The notes: generated by a model not told the origin, from the sequence alone. A DNA stretch of 64,000 nucleotides from Luteimonas mephitis DSM 12574 (GCF_000422305.1 NZ_AULN01000017.1:1-64000), one strand, 5' to 3'. Positions 1 through 6,415 are shown, counted from the stretch's first letter. Program-made: numbers and translations.

Positions 1-210
1 CGAAAGCGTGACCCCGCCAAATTGACCACCCTTTACCTTATGAAGAATCCCATAAGCGCCAGCGAGGTTGTTGCCGCCCCCGCCAAGCAGGTCAGAGTGG
101 TCGCGCCGCATGATCTTGCCGAAGCCAGATAGCTCCAAGAAGTACATTGGATAGACCACAACCATTGAGGCTAAGGAAACCAGGAAGAGAATCTTTAAGA
201 AGATTGACAT
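1..210 (-). CDS. Integron cassette ORF, small membrane-anchored protein (3' end beyond window)
   Basis: The minus strand is open from an ATG at 210 to the left edge (70 codons, no stop), so this is the 5' part of a cassette gene. It begins MSIFLKILFLVSLASMVVVY, a single hydrophobic N-terminal segment that could be a signal anchor or uncleaved signal peptide. A Gly/Asn-rich stretch follows (GGGGNNLAGAYG). The start lies 12 nt inside the end of the attC at 223-334, the normal layout for a cassette whose gene follows the previous attC. I do not recognise the family. The array therefore continues to the left of the window. Confidence 0.6.
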   Translation of the reverse strand, partial: MSIFLKILFLVSLASMVVVYPMYFLELSGFGKIMRRDHSDLLGGGGNNLAGAYGILHKVKGGQFGGVTLS

Positions 211-222
211 GATTGGTTGCGG

Positions 223-334
223 GCCTAACGCTTGAGTTAACCCGACCTGCGTAGTGGAGCCAACAACATGGCAAGCTCTATCTGCCATGTTGTTGGTGGA
301 ACGAAGCGGGTTCGGGTTGAACGAGTTGTTAGGC
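223..334 (-). repeat. attC site 1, 112-nt form
   Basis: Bounded by GCCTAAC (223-229) and GTTAGGC (328-334), the complementary simple-site boxes. It has inner arms CCCGACCTGCG / CGGGTTCGGGTTG and a long terminal palindrome around CCAACAACATGGCA / TGCCATGTTGTTGG. It ends the lipoprotein cassette 343-696. Confidence 0.93.
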
Positions 335-342
335 CGCAGCCC

Positions 343-696
343 TCAACCTCTAATGTGATACGTAAAAAGACCGCCCCGCAAAGGAGTATAGCTAGGGTCG
401 CCGGTTGGTGAATGAGGAATCGCAGTCCCAGAACGAGGAACAAAGAAGCCTTGCTGGTCTACAAATAGCTCACGAGTGCAGATGTATAGCCCCTCGGGTG
501 CTGCATAGACATGCTCGGGATCGAGTGCTGCAATTGTTTGAGGCCATCTGGCTTTATCGATGCGACCGTCCGGGTTGTGTAACAACAATTGATTGCCATC
601 AGCAACAATCGTTCTTGCATCCGAGAAAGGCAGGCTTGGGGTGCAAGCGGAAGCCAGCAAGACCAGGAAAGCTAACAGAGAGAGTGTTCTTGTCAT
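343..696 (-). CDS. Integron cassette gene, small lipoprotein of unknown function
   Basis: 117 residues starting MTRTLSLLAFLVLLASAC: a type II signal peptide with lipobox LASA-C around residue 18, so a lipoprotein is predicted. The mature part is short and mixed (ARTIVADGNQLLLHNPDG, then DGRIDKARWPQTI), with no motif that I recognise. The ATG sits 4 nt from the end of the upstream attC (700-759) and the stop is 9 nt before the downstream attC (223-334), so the gene fills its cassette exactly. It is probably transcribed from Pc or a cassette-borne promoter. Base composition is lower in GC than the chromosomal genes to the right, as expected for a captured cassette. Confidence 0.8.
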   Translation of the reverse strand: MTRTLSLLAFLVLLASACTPSLPFSDARTIVADGNQLLLHNPDGRIDKARWPQTIAALDPEHVYAAPEGLYICTRELFVDQQGFFVPRSGTAIPHSPTGDPSYTPLRGGLFTYHIRG

Positions 697-699
697 GCG

Positions 700-759
700 G
701 CCTAACGCTTGAGTTAAGCCGAGCCGCGAAGCGGCTTCGGCTTGAACGAATTGTTAGGC
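700..759 (-). repeat. attC site 2, 60-nt form
   Basis: GCCTAAC at 700-706 and GTTAGGC at 753-759. It keeps the outer arms (TTGAGTTAAGCCGA / TCGGCTTGAACGAA) but has only a short tip (GCCGCGAAGCGGC). It lacks the roughly 52-nt terminal palindrome of the 112-nt form. Confidence 0.92.
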
Positions 760-1059
760 GCGATCATCGCGCGGAAGTGATGGCCCGACAAGGCTGCTTG
801 GGCCGAAGCCAGGGCGGCCGGGCGCACCTGGCGGAACTGTCAGCGGGGAACTGTCCGAAGCCGCACCCGCTGGGCCGGCCAAGTCTCCGCGTCCACGCGC
901 CTGCGCCTGTGGACGAAGTCCGTTGAGCGACGCTGCGAACTTTGAGTGCGCAACTTGAGAAGTAACCAAATCCGGACATCCGAAGCCCGTACAAATCGGG
1001 GTCGAATGGCCTCGCGATGCCACCGAAGCCATGTGCCGCTCTAGTTCTGGCTTTAACGC
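760..1059 (-). other. ORF-less integron cassette body, copy A of a four-member family
   Basis: A 300-bp body between attC 2 and attC 3. It is related to 1696-1995, 2056-2355 and 4976-5276. Shared blocks include GCGATCATCGCGCGGAAGTGA at the attC-proximal end, TCTCCGCGTCCACGCGCC, GGGGTCGAATGGCC and several copies of CCGAAGCC. Reading frames open in one copy are shifted or stopped in the others, so I do not annotate a protein. Confidence 0.75.
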
Positions 1060-1171
1060 GCCTAACGCTTGAGTTAACCCGACCTGCGTAGTGGAGCCAA
1101 CAACATGGCAAGCTTTATCTGCCATGTTGTTGGTGAAACGAAGCGGGTTCGGGTTGAACGAATTGTTAGGC
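1060..1171 (-). repeat. attC site 3, 112-nt form
   Basis: GCCTAAC at 1060-1066 and GTTAGGC at 1165-1171. Near-identical to the sites at 223-334 and 3335-3446, with the ACAACATGGCA / TGCCATGTTGT tip. Confidence 0.93.
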
Positions 1172-1172
1172 C

Positions 1173-1580
1173 TCATGCCGGGTCAAATCCGTATAGCCAG
1201 TTGTTGAGAATACCGTCTGAGCCTTGGATGCCAAAGCCATCCAGCATCTGCTCAAACAGGCCGGCGACATGCTCAGCGTCCTCAGTGTCGAGCACCTCAC
1301 GATCAATGCCGCCAAGGTGCTCCTTGAGAATGGCTAGGATCTGTGGAGCGGAAGCCTTGGTGCTGGCCGCATTAGCGAAGGCGACGGCAGCAGCGTCAAT
1401 CTTGGCATTGAGTTGGGTCTTGAGTGAGCTGTCCGAGACACCGGTATACAAACCGTCCGACGCTGCGGCGAAATGGTCATGGCCCACCTTGGCCAGAAGA
1501 GCCTGGGCGGGTGTGTCAATGGGCATGCCGGCTACTTGGGCGGAGACGAATAGAGTGAGGGCGATCAATGTGCGTTTCAT
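1173..1580 (-). CDS. Integron cassette gene, exported protein with DUF4844-like C-terminal half
   Basis: 135 residues from the ATG at 1580, chosen because it lies just inside the cassette and opens a signal peptide (MKRTLIALTLFVSAQVAGMP). Longer in-frame readings run backwards through attC 4 and are rejected. The C-terminal half has the pattern LxxxDTEDxExVxxxFEQMLDGxGIQGSDGxLNxWLYGFDP, which I associate from memory with DUF4844 proteins, small and uncharacterised. A periplasmic location is likely. The stop codon falls at the boundary of attC 3, so the gene uses the whole cassette. The function is unknown and the family match is tentative. Confidence 0.75.
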   Translation of the reverse strand: MKRTLIALTLFVSAQVAGMPIDTPAQALLAKVGHDHFAAASDGLYTGVSDSSLKTQLNAKIDAAAVAFANAASTKASAPQILAILKEHLGGIDREVLDTEDAEHVAGLFEQMLDGFGIQGSDGILNNWLYGFDPA

Positions 1581-1583
1581 GAG

Positions 1584-1695
1584 GCCTAACACCTGAGTTA
1601 ACCCGACCTGCGTAGTGGAGCCAACAACGTGGCAAGCTTTATCTGCCATGTTGTTGGTGGAACGAAGCAGGTTCGGGTTGAACGATTTGTTAGGC
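1584..1695 (-). repeat. attC site 4, 112-nt form
   Basis: GCCTAAC at 1584-1590 and GTTAGGC at 1689-1695, with minor variants (ACACCTGAG outer arm, CAACGTGG in the tip). It ends the ORF-less cassette copy B. Confidence 0.92.
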
Positions 1696-1995
1696 GCGAT
1701 CATCGCGCGGAAGTGACGGCCCGACAAGGCCGCTTGAACCGAAGCCTGGGGAGCGAGGCGCACCTCGCGAACTATCCGTTGGCAACTGCCCGAAGCCGCA
1801 CCCGCTGGGCCGGCCATGTCTCCGCGTCCGCGCGCCTGCGTCATTGGCCGCAGCCGGAAACGCAATGTTGCGAGAACCTGAGTGCGCGACCGGAAGAGCA
1901 ACCGAAGGCGCACGTCCGAAGCCCGTGCAGATCGGGGTCGAATGGCCCCGCGGTGCAGCCGAAGCCATGTGCCGCTCTAGTTCTGGCTTTGACGC
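1696..1995 (-). other. ORF-less integron cassette body, copy B
   Basis: A 300-bp member of the family at 760-1059, 2056-2355 and 4976-5276. It shares GCGATCATCGCGCGGAAGTGA, CGCACCCGCTGGGCCGGCCA, GTCCGAAGCCCGTGCAGA and GAAGCCATGTGCCGCTCTAG. Frames drift relative to copy A in the middle, so no conserved protein is supported. This copy is followed by a 112-nt attC, whereas copies A and C are followed by 60-nt sites. Confidence 0.75.
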
Positions 1996-2055
1996 GCCTA
2001 ACGCTTGAGTTAAGCCGAGCCACGAAGTGGCTTCGGCTTGAACGAATTGTTAGGC
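1996..2055 (-). repeat. attC site 5, 60-nt form
   Basis: GCCTAAC at 1996-2002 and GTTAGGC at 2049-2055, with tip GCCACGAAGTGGC. The tip differs from site 2 (GCCGCGAAGCGGC) by a paired change, so the stem is preserved. Confidence 0.92.
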
Positions 2056-2355
2056 GCGATCATCGCGCGGAAGTGACTGGCCGACAAGCTGCTTGAACCG
2101 AAGTCTGGAGGGCGGGGCGCACCAAGCGGAACTGCCAGCGGGGAGCCGCCCGAAGCCGCACTCACTGGGCCGGAAGACTCTCCGCGTCCACGCGCCTGCA
2201 TCTGTGACCGAAGCCGGGAGCGATCAGTAGTGAAAGCATGAGTGCGCGACCTGGAAAGGAACCGAAGCCGCACGTCCGAAGCCCGTGCAGACTGGGGTCG
2301 AATGGCCACGCGATGCCGCCGAAGCCATGTGCCGCTTTAGTTTTGGCTTTGACGC
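2056..2355 (-). other. ORF-less integron cassette body, copy C
   Basis: 300 bp, directly next to copy B with only the 60-nt attC 5 between them, so two members of the family sit in tandem. It carries CCGAAGCC-type motifs throughout (for example CCCGAAGCCGCACTCACTGG and GGAACCGAAGCCGCACG). A frame that is open in copies A and B is closed here by a stop after about 35 codons. Confidence 0.75.
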
Positions 2356-2467
2356 GCCTAACACCTGAGTTAAGCCGACTTGCGTAGTGGAGGTAAAGGT
2401 ATGGCAAGCTTTTTCTGCCATACCTTTGCCGTAACGAAGCAAGTTCGGCTTGAACGAATTGTTAGGC
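2356..2467 (-). repeat. attC site 6, 112-nt form with diverged tip
   Basis: GCCTAAC at 2356-2362 and GTTAGGC at 2461-2467. The terminal arms are GGTAAAGGTATGGCA and TGCCATACCTTTGCC instead of the usual CCAACAACATGGCA / TGCCATGTTGTTGG. Both sides changed together, so pairing is preserved. Confidence 0.92.
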
Positions 2468-2473
2468 AACGGG

Positions 2474-3316
2474 CTACGAACCTTCACTGGGATGAGCCTC
2501 GTAGCTTCCCAGAACTGTAAGCATCTCTCTTGCCTGTAGTGAATCTTCAAATGTTACAGTCGAAAGAACAAGCGAGAAATCAACTCCGACAATGAGATTG
2601 CCGAGTTGAACTACGTTGTAGGAAGGCGGCATTTCCCTGTGCACGTGGGCAATGAGGCCGTCCATGTAAAAGCGAAAAGTTGGTAGCTCGTACTCTGGAG
2701 CATTTGGATCTTCGAGGTTTGGCGCGTACTTGATGTCTGGATAGGGCGTCTGGTTGTGCATGATGCCCTTTGACGACAGTTGAGTAAGTTGTATTGGATA
2801 GAAATTCAGATCAGGATCTTCTAGTCCTAGGATGGCCAGACGGAGTTGCTCTAGATCAGTGGCCGGTACAGAAATCTCCTTGAACTCGCTGCGCGAACTT
2901 GCGGCTGCACGCCAAAGTAAACTGAGAAAGAACAGACGCAGTCGTTTTGTGTCTATTGAACGAACTTCTCTCACGCCGAGGAAGTGATTGATTGGTGTGT
3001 GTAGAGACCCGAGAGTTATCTCGTCACCCCAGCCGCTCCAGACCAGTTTGTGCTCGCGCAGCGCTGCTATGGCCCAAGTGTCCAAAGCCGATAGATAGTC
3101 CTCACCCTCGCGAGTGACCAGTTGCGAGTCATACCAACTCGTCCAGCGGCGGCTTGGACGAGGGCCTTCGCCGTACTGGAAGAGAGCGTTTCCCTTGATT
3201 GTGGGGCGAGTAAGGGCTTCCGGGATGATGTGCGAGTCGACAAATGCCCCAGGTCGGTGTGTGAGTTTGCAGTACCCGTGTGGTCGCCGTTGCGCCCGCT
3301 TTTTCTTTGAGCTCAC
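2474..3316 (-). CDS. Integron cassette gene, HNH-like hypothetical protein
   Basis: 280 residues from a GTG at 3316. This start is chosen because it is the first one inside the cassette (attC 7 ends at 3335 on this strand) and has a purine-rich GGTGGAAG upstream. The N-terminus, YCKLTHRPGAFVDSHIIPEA, resembles the beginning of HNH-type nucleases: Cys, then D-S-H-I-I-P. The expected second Cys pair and downstream HNH Asn/His are not obvious, so nuclease activity is only a possibility. The rest (SWYDSQLVTREGEDYLSALD, LVWSGWGDEIT) is characteristic but unknown to me. A longer reading upstream passes through attC 7 and another gene and is rejected. Confidence 0.75.
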   Translation of the reverse strand: MSSKKKRAQRRPHGYCKLTHRPGAFVDSHIIPEALTRPTIKGNALFQYGEGPRPSRRWTSWYDSQLVTREGEDYLSALDTWAIAALREHKLVWSGWGDEITLGSLHTPINHFLGVREVRSIDTKRLRLFFLSLLWRAAASSRSEFKEISVPATDLEQLRLAILGLEDPDLNFYPIQLTQLSSKGIMHNQTPYPDIKYAPNLEDPNAPEYELPTFRFYMDGLIAHVHREMPPSYNVVQLGNLIVGVDFSLVLSTVTFEDSLQAREMLTVLGSYEAHPSEGS

Positions 3317-3334
3317 GACTGATCTTCCACCGTT

Positions 3335-3446
3335 GCCTAACGCTTGAGTTAACCCGACCTGCGTAGTGGAGCCAACAACATGGCAAGCTGTATCTGCCAT
3401 GTTGTTGGTGGAACGAAGCGGGTTCGGGTTGAACGAATTGTTAGGC
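3335..3446 (-). repeat. attC site 7, 112-nt form
   Basis: GCCTAAC at 3335-3341 and GTTAGGC at 3440-3446. Standard tip ACAACATGGCA / TGCCATGTTGT. Confidence 0.93.
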
Positions 3447-3452
3447 CGCAGT

Positions 3453-3917
3453 CTAGATGCTCGGCTGCAAGTATGCGACCAATGCTGAGAGGGCCTCAAA
3501 CTGGCCTCGCCGGTGTGTCGTGAAGCTGACAACCATGACGGTGCCACGAGGACTACCAGTGGGGAGATAGGTGTACCAGCTGCGCGGGCTGCCCCAACCG
3601 CCGGTTGGCGTGTAGAACCAAACGAGGTCTTTGTCATTGGTTCGGGTTGTTGCGGCATACCGCAAGCCATCGGGGTTTGGGGGATGCTCCCCAACATAAA
3701 CATCAAATAGAGCTCGCCCAGTGTTCTTGTCCGTGTACGTGCAGAGGCGGAAATCGACTCCGTCCCGTCGGGTAACGGCCACAGAGCCAACCCCTGGAAG
3801 AACCGGGCAACCCGCCAACACACCCCTGTCTGTATGTGAGAGATCGAAAGGTGGAGATGACGACTGGCTGCAAGCAGCAAGTAGTAGAAACAATCCAGTC
3901 ACAGAAAATTCTTTCAT
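3453..3917 (-). CDS. Integron cassette gene, lipoprotein of unknown function
   Basis: 154 residues from the ATG at 3917, 4 nt inside the cassette. It begins MKEFSVTGLFLLLAACSQSS, with lipobox LLAA-C at about residue 16, so an outer-membrane or periplasmic lipoprotein is predicted. The mature region has Cys residues (AGCPVLPGVGS, FRLCTYTDKN) and aromatic-rich stretches (VWFYTPTGGWGSPRSWYTY), ending in a helix-like RGQFEALSALVAYLQPSI. I know of no domain. The stop lies 6 nt before attC 7. The context is an ordinary single-gene cassette. Confidence 0.78.
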   Translation of the reverse strand: MKEFSVTGLFLLLAACSQSSSPPFDLSHTDRGVLAGCPVLPGVGSVAVTRRDGVDFRLCTYTDKNTGRALFDVYVGEHPPNPDGLRYAATTRTNDKDLVWFYTPTGGWGSPRSWYTYLPTGSPRGTVMVVSFTTHRRGQFEALSALVAYLQPSI

Positions 3918-3920
3918 GCG

Positions 3921-4032
3921 GCCTAACGCTTGAGTTAAGCCGACGTGCGTAGCGGAGCCAACAACATGGCAAGCTCTACCTGCCATGTTGTTGGTGTAGC
4001 GAAGCGCGTTCGGCTTGAACGAATTGTTAGGC
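3921..4032 (-). repeat. attC site 8, 112-nt form
   Basis: GCCTAAC at 3921-3927 and GTTAGGC at 4026-4032. Inner arms AAGCCGACGTGCG / CGCGTTCGGCTTG, with the ACAACATGGCA / TGCCATGTTGT tip. Confidence 0.93.
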
Positions 4033-4261
4033 CGCTGACCGATGAGCCAACGTGCCCATGGCGGACTGTACCGCAATCCTGGCTGGAGCAAGGGCCTGCC
4101 CCGCGCCGGTTCTGGAGTGAGCAACGGCAGCTGTTTCCGCGAGCCACCGGCTTGCCCCGCGAACGATCGAGGGTGAACTCACGGCGCTTGTAACTGGAGC
4201 AAGGGCCTGCGGCGAGAACCATCAGATAGAAGCCAACAAGAATGTCGTACTTGATTCAGCG
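4033..4261 (-). other. Short cassette without a convincing gene
   Basis: A 229-bp cassette body between attC 8 and attC 9. A perfect 17-bp direct repeat CTGGAGCAAGGGCCTGC lies at 4083-4099 and 4194-4210. The only minus-strand ORF (ATG at 4222) has no stop before attC 8. An ATC-started reading about 30 nt upstream would give a hydrophobic, lipoprotein-like start (YDILVGFYLMVLAAGPCSS), but no normal start codon supports it. It may be a degraded gene or a non-coding cassette. Confidence 0.5.
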
Positions 4262-4373
4262 GCCTAACGCCTGAGTTAAGCCGACTTGCGTAGTGGAGCC
4301 AAAGCCATGGCAAGCTTTTTCTGCCATGGCTTTGGTGTAACGAAGCAAGTTCGGCTTGAACGAATTGTTAGGC
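4262..4373 (-). repeat. attC site 9, 112-nt form with diverged tip
   Basis: GCCTAAC at 4262-4268 and GTTAGGC at 4367-4373. Terminal arms CCAAAGCCATGGCA / TGCCATGGCTTTGG, a second coordinated change relative to the common tip. Confidence 0.92.
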
Positions 4374-4859
4374 ATCAACCCACTCTGCACGAACGACGCC
4401 CGGGTGATTGCCGACGGTTAACTCAATGAAAAGAGCATGCTCGTAGTTGAGGCGATCATCGCTCTTGTAACCGCGAAGCTTCTGGAAGTCTACTGCGCGG
4501 TTGACGGTGTTGCTGCTCTTCTTGAACTCAATGACGAGATAGTTCTGCTTCTGGCCGCGAACGTGAGCCACTATGTCCGGGAACACGGTCTTGCTCTCGG
4601 TGTCTTCGGCGTCCGGATGTAGGTCGAGATAGCCGATGCGCTTTGGCTCAACTCCATCCCTGTTGTACTCGCAGTCAACCGAATAGTCCAGGAGCTCTTG
4701 CTGCAGATACATGCCAAATCTGTGCGAGATGGAGCGCTCATTGGCATCGACCTGGAGTAGGTACGAGTCAGCGGCCAGCAGCTTCTCCAGTGCGGCTATC
4801 ACGCTGCGCCCCGGAGCCCGCGCTTCTAGGTGTTCAATGATCTCGCGAGAAATTGTCAT
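4368..4859 (-). CDS. Integron cassette gene, PD-(D/E)XK nuclease-like protein
   Basis: 163 residues from an ATG at 4859, 5 nt inside the cassette. The core reads CEYNRDG ... FPDIVAHVRG ... NYLVIEFKKSSN: an acidic residue, then PD, then E-x-K after a hydrophobic strand. This is the order expected of the PD-(D/E)XK restriction-endonuclease-like fold. The N-terminal part is helical (AALEKLLAADSYLLQVDANE). No partner methylase is present. It could be a solitary nuclease or a degenerate, non-catalytic member. The stop codon overlaps the attC 9 box by a few bases, as if the gene had been trimmed to the cassette. The fold assignment is inferred from motifs only. Confidence 0.75.
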   Translation of the reverse strand: MTISREIIEHLEARAPGRSVIAALEKLLAADSYLLQVDANERSISHRFGMYLQQELLDYSVDCEYNRDGVEPKRIGYLDLHPDAEDTESKTVFPDIVAHVRGQKQNYLVIEFKKSSNTVNRAVDFQKLRGYKSDDRLNYEHALFIELTVGNHPGVVRAEWVDA

Positions 4860-4863
4860 TGAT

Positions 4864-4975
4864 GCCTAACGCTTGAGTTAAGCCGACGTGCGTAGCGGAG
4901 CCGACAACATGGCAAGCTCTATCTGCCATGTTGTTGGTGTAGCGAAGCGCGTTCGGCTTGAACGAATTGTTAGGC
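4864..4975 (-). repeat. attC site 10, 112-nt form
   Basis: GCCTAAC at 4864-4870 and GTTAGGC at 4969-4975. Closely matches site 8. It terminates ORF-less cassette copy D. Confidence 0.93.
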
Positions 4976-5276
4976 GCGATCATCCCGCGGAAATGACGGC
5001 CCGGCAAGGCCGCTTGAACCGAAGCCAGGAGAACCGGGCGCACCCCGCGAACTGTCAGCGGTGAACTCCCCGAAGCCGCACCCACTGGGCCGGCAATGTC
5101 TCCGCGTCCATGCGCCGCACGCGGCAACCGAAGCCGGCGAGCGAACCGATGTAATGCCCAAGTGCGCGTACGGAAAAGTGTCCGAAGCCGGCCCTCCGAA
5201 GCCCGCGCCAACTGGGGTCGAACGGCCACCGGATGCAACCGAAGCCGCGAACCGCCTTTAGCTCTAGATTTGACGC
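4976..5276 (-). other. ORF-less integron cassette body, copy D
   Basis: 301 bp and the most diverged of the four, but with the same block order: GCGATCATCCCGCGGAAATGA, CCGCTTGAACCGAAGCCAGG, TCTCCGCGTCCATGCGCC, ACTGGGGTCGAACGGCC. It carries six CCGAAGCC/CCGAAGCCC motifs. It is separated from the other three copies by three unrelated cassettes and is followed by a 112-nt attC. Confidence 0.72.
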
Positions 5277-5336
5277 GCCTAACGCCTGAATTAAGCCGCG
5301 CCGCGAAGCGGCGTCGGCTTGAATGAATTGTTAGGC
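5277..5336 (-). repeat. attC site 11, 60-nt form
   Basis: GCCTAAC at 5277-5283 and GTTAGGC at 5330-5336, with tip GCCGCGAAGCGGC. Confidence 0.92.
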
Positions 5337-5343
5337 GCGTACC

Positions 5344-5748
5344 TCATGGCCTATCCGCCACGGTAACTGACCCCGTCTCCGTTACGGACACGTAGCGCTG
5401 AAGCACGACACCCGAAGTGAAGCCGCGAGAGAAGATTACATAGATGGTGCGACCGCCCAGATCCACGTAGCCACCTTCGTAGGTGATCTGGACGCCGTTT
5501 GCATTGAACCCTCGTAGTTGTCGGAGCTGGTCGGGGCCAATGTTGAACGTCCTGCCAAATGCTTCAATGCGAAGCAGTGTGATACCCCTGTCGGATTGCG
5601 CTCCTGCCACTTTGACAGGCCCAGATTGACCGATGCCGGGGGACTCTAACGCGAAGGCGTTGAGAGAAAGCAACCCCTCTTTCGAAGCGATCGCGCCGCT
5701 CGGTAAGGCGGCAAGTGCAAGAATGAGGATGAGCCAGAGATTCTTCAT
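5344..5748 (-). CDS. Integron cassette gene, exported protein of unknown function
   Basis: 134 residues from the ATG at 5748. It begins MKNLWLILILALAALPSGAI and then ASKEGLL, a clear Sec signal peptide with a likely cleavage near residue 21, so a periplasmic protein is predicted. The mature part is rich in beta-type strands (VQITYEGGYVDLGGRTIYVI, VVLQRYVSVTETGSVTV) and ends in VADRP. I recognise no family. The gene begins 5 nt after attC 12 and stops 8 nt before attC 11. Being the second cassette from attI, it is likely to be transcribed from Pc. Confidence 0.8.
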   Translation of the reverse strand: MKNLWLILILALAALPSGAIASKEGLLSLNAFALESPGIGQSGPVKVAGAQSDRGITLLRIEAFGRTFNIGPDQLRQLRGFNANGVQITYEGGYVDLGGRTIYVIFSRGFTSGVVLQRYVSVTETGSVTVADRP

Positions 5749-5752
5749 ACGC

Positions 5753-5812
5753 GCCTAACGCTTGAATTAAGCCGACCCGCGAAGCGGGTTCGGCTTGAAT
5801 GAATTGTTAGGT
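5753..5812 (-). repeat. attC site 12, 60-nt form (nearest to attI)
   Basis: GCCTAAC at 5753-5759 and GTTAGGT at 5806-5812, with tip CCCGCGAAGCGGG. The terminal T in GTTAGGT matches the base after the core at the attI junction (6341-6346), as expected for the first cassette. It overlaps the 3' end of the P-loop kinase gene. Confidence 0.9.
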
Positions 5813-6318
5813 GGCGCCTCAGACAGAAAGCGCTTCACCTCGGAAGGTTTGCAAAGGATGACAATCTTCTTTTCCGAGCGTTCCAATACCTTGAGCCTCA
5901 TCAGGATGTTGGGAAGAGCTCGGGTGCGATAGGTAGCAACTCGCCAAAGGAATTTTAGGTCTAGTCGCTCAGGGCAATCTGATGCCATCCCAGGGCGCGA
6001 CTGTCCTACGTGGGTAAGCCTACGCTTGATAATTCTCCACAAACATAGCCACGGAGATATGTTCAGAAGGATCACGGTGTCACAGGCGCCCAGTCCCAGA
6101 TCGAGCGTAGTGTCGTCGTTTCCGTCCATGATCCATTCCGGCTCTTGGATCAGGCGATCGACAGTGGACTCCCATTCCGGCTTAGGCGTCTCCTTCCAGC
6201 CCGAGCGCCAGTAGAGAGCGTCAAGATGGATGAGTGGAAGACCTGTCTTGACTGCAAGGAGTCTGGCTAGGGTGGATTTGCCTGAGCCACCCGACCCAAT
6301 GAGGAGAACTTGCTTCAT
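5767..6318 (-). CDS. First cassette gene, P-loop kinase of the topology-modulation/adenylate-kinase-like type
   Basis: 183 residues from the ATG at 6318. It begins [20 protein letters not shown] with a Walker A motif (GSGGSGKST). Next come [22 protein letters not shown] and [18 protein letters not shown], the pattern of small FlaR/AdK-like P-loop NTPases that probably phosphorylate an unidentified small substrate. The last fifteen or so residues ([15 protein letters not shown]) are encoded by attC 12 itself, so the native protein probably ended near KRFLSEA and has been extended into the recombination site. It lies next to attI and so is the best placed for Pc expression. The cassette-body GC is below that of the chromosome. 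Confidence 0.85.
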   Translation of the reverse strand: MKQVLLIGSGGSGKSTLARLLAVKTGLPLIHLDALYWRSGWKETPKPEWESTVDRLIQEPEWIMDGNDDTTLDLGLGACDTVILLNISPWLCLWRIIKRRLTHVGQSRPGMASDCPERLDLKFLWRVATYRTRALPNILMRLKVLERSEKKIVILCKPSEVKRFLSEAPPNNSFKPNPLRGSA

Positions 6319-6340
6319 GTGCGGAGATCTCTCAGCGCCA

Positions 6341-6415
6341 CCTAACACCTATTCGCCCCCTACAACGAGGCGTTGCTCCGAGTATGCCTGCCGATCCAGC
6401 CATTGCCAATCGGGA
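6341..6415 (-). other. attI-like primary recombination site
   Basis: The core GTTAGG reads on the minus strand at 6341-6346, immediately before the first cassette, with no palindromic attC structure on the intI side. The crossover is expected between its G (6346) and TTAGG. The right limit is approximate, by analogy with the roughly 65-bp attI sites of other integrons. Confidence 0.7.
6381..6409 (-). promoter_or_regulatory. Putative cassette promoter Pc
   Basis: On the minus strand a -35 TTGGCA (6404-6409) and a -10 CATACT (6381-6386) are separated by exactly 17 nt. They point from attI into the cassette array and lie inside the intI-attI interval, where Pc is expected. Confidence 0.6.

Noticed and set aside
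1173..1913. 246-codon reading that runs back through attC 4
   Set aside because: The part upstream of 1580 is attC and ORF-less cassette sequence; the signal-peptide start at 1580 fits the cassette boundary.
2474..3880. 468-codon reading across two cassettes
   Set aside because: It passes through attC 7 and a lipoprotein gene in the wrong frame; the real gene starts at 3316.
223..5812. Regularly spaced repeats that look like a CRISPR array
   Set aside because: The repeats are 60-112 nt, palindromic with integron GCCTAAC/GTTAGGC boxes, the spacers hold genes, and an integron integrase lies next to them.
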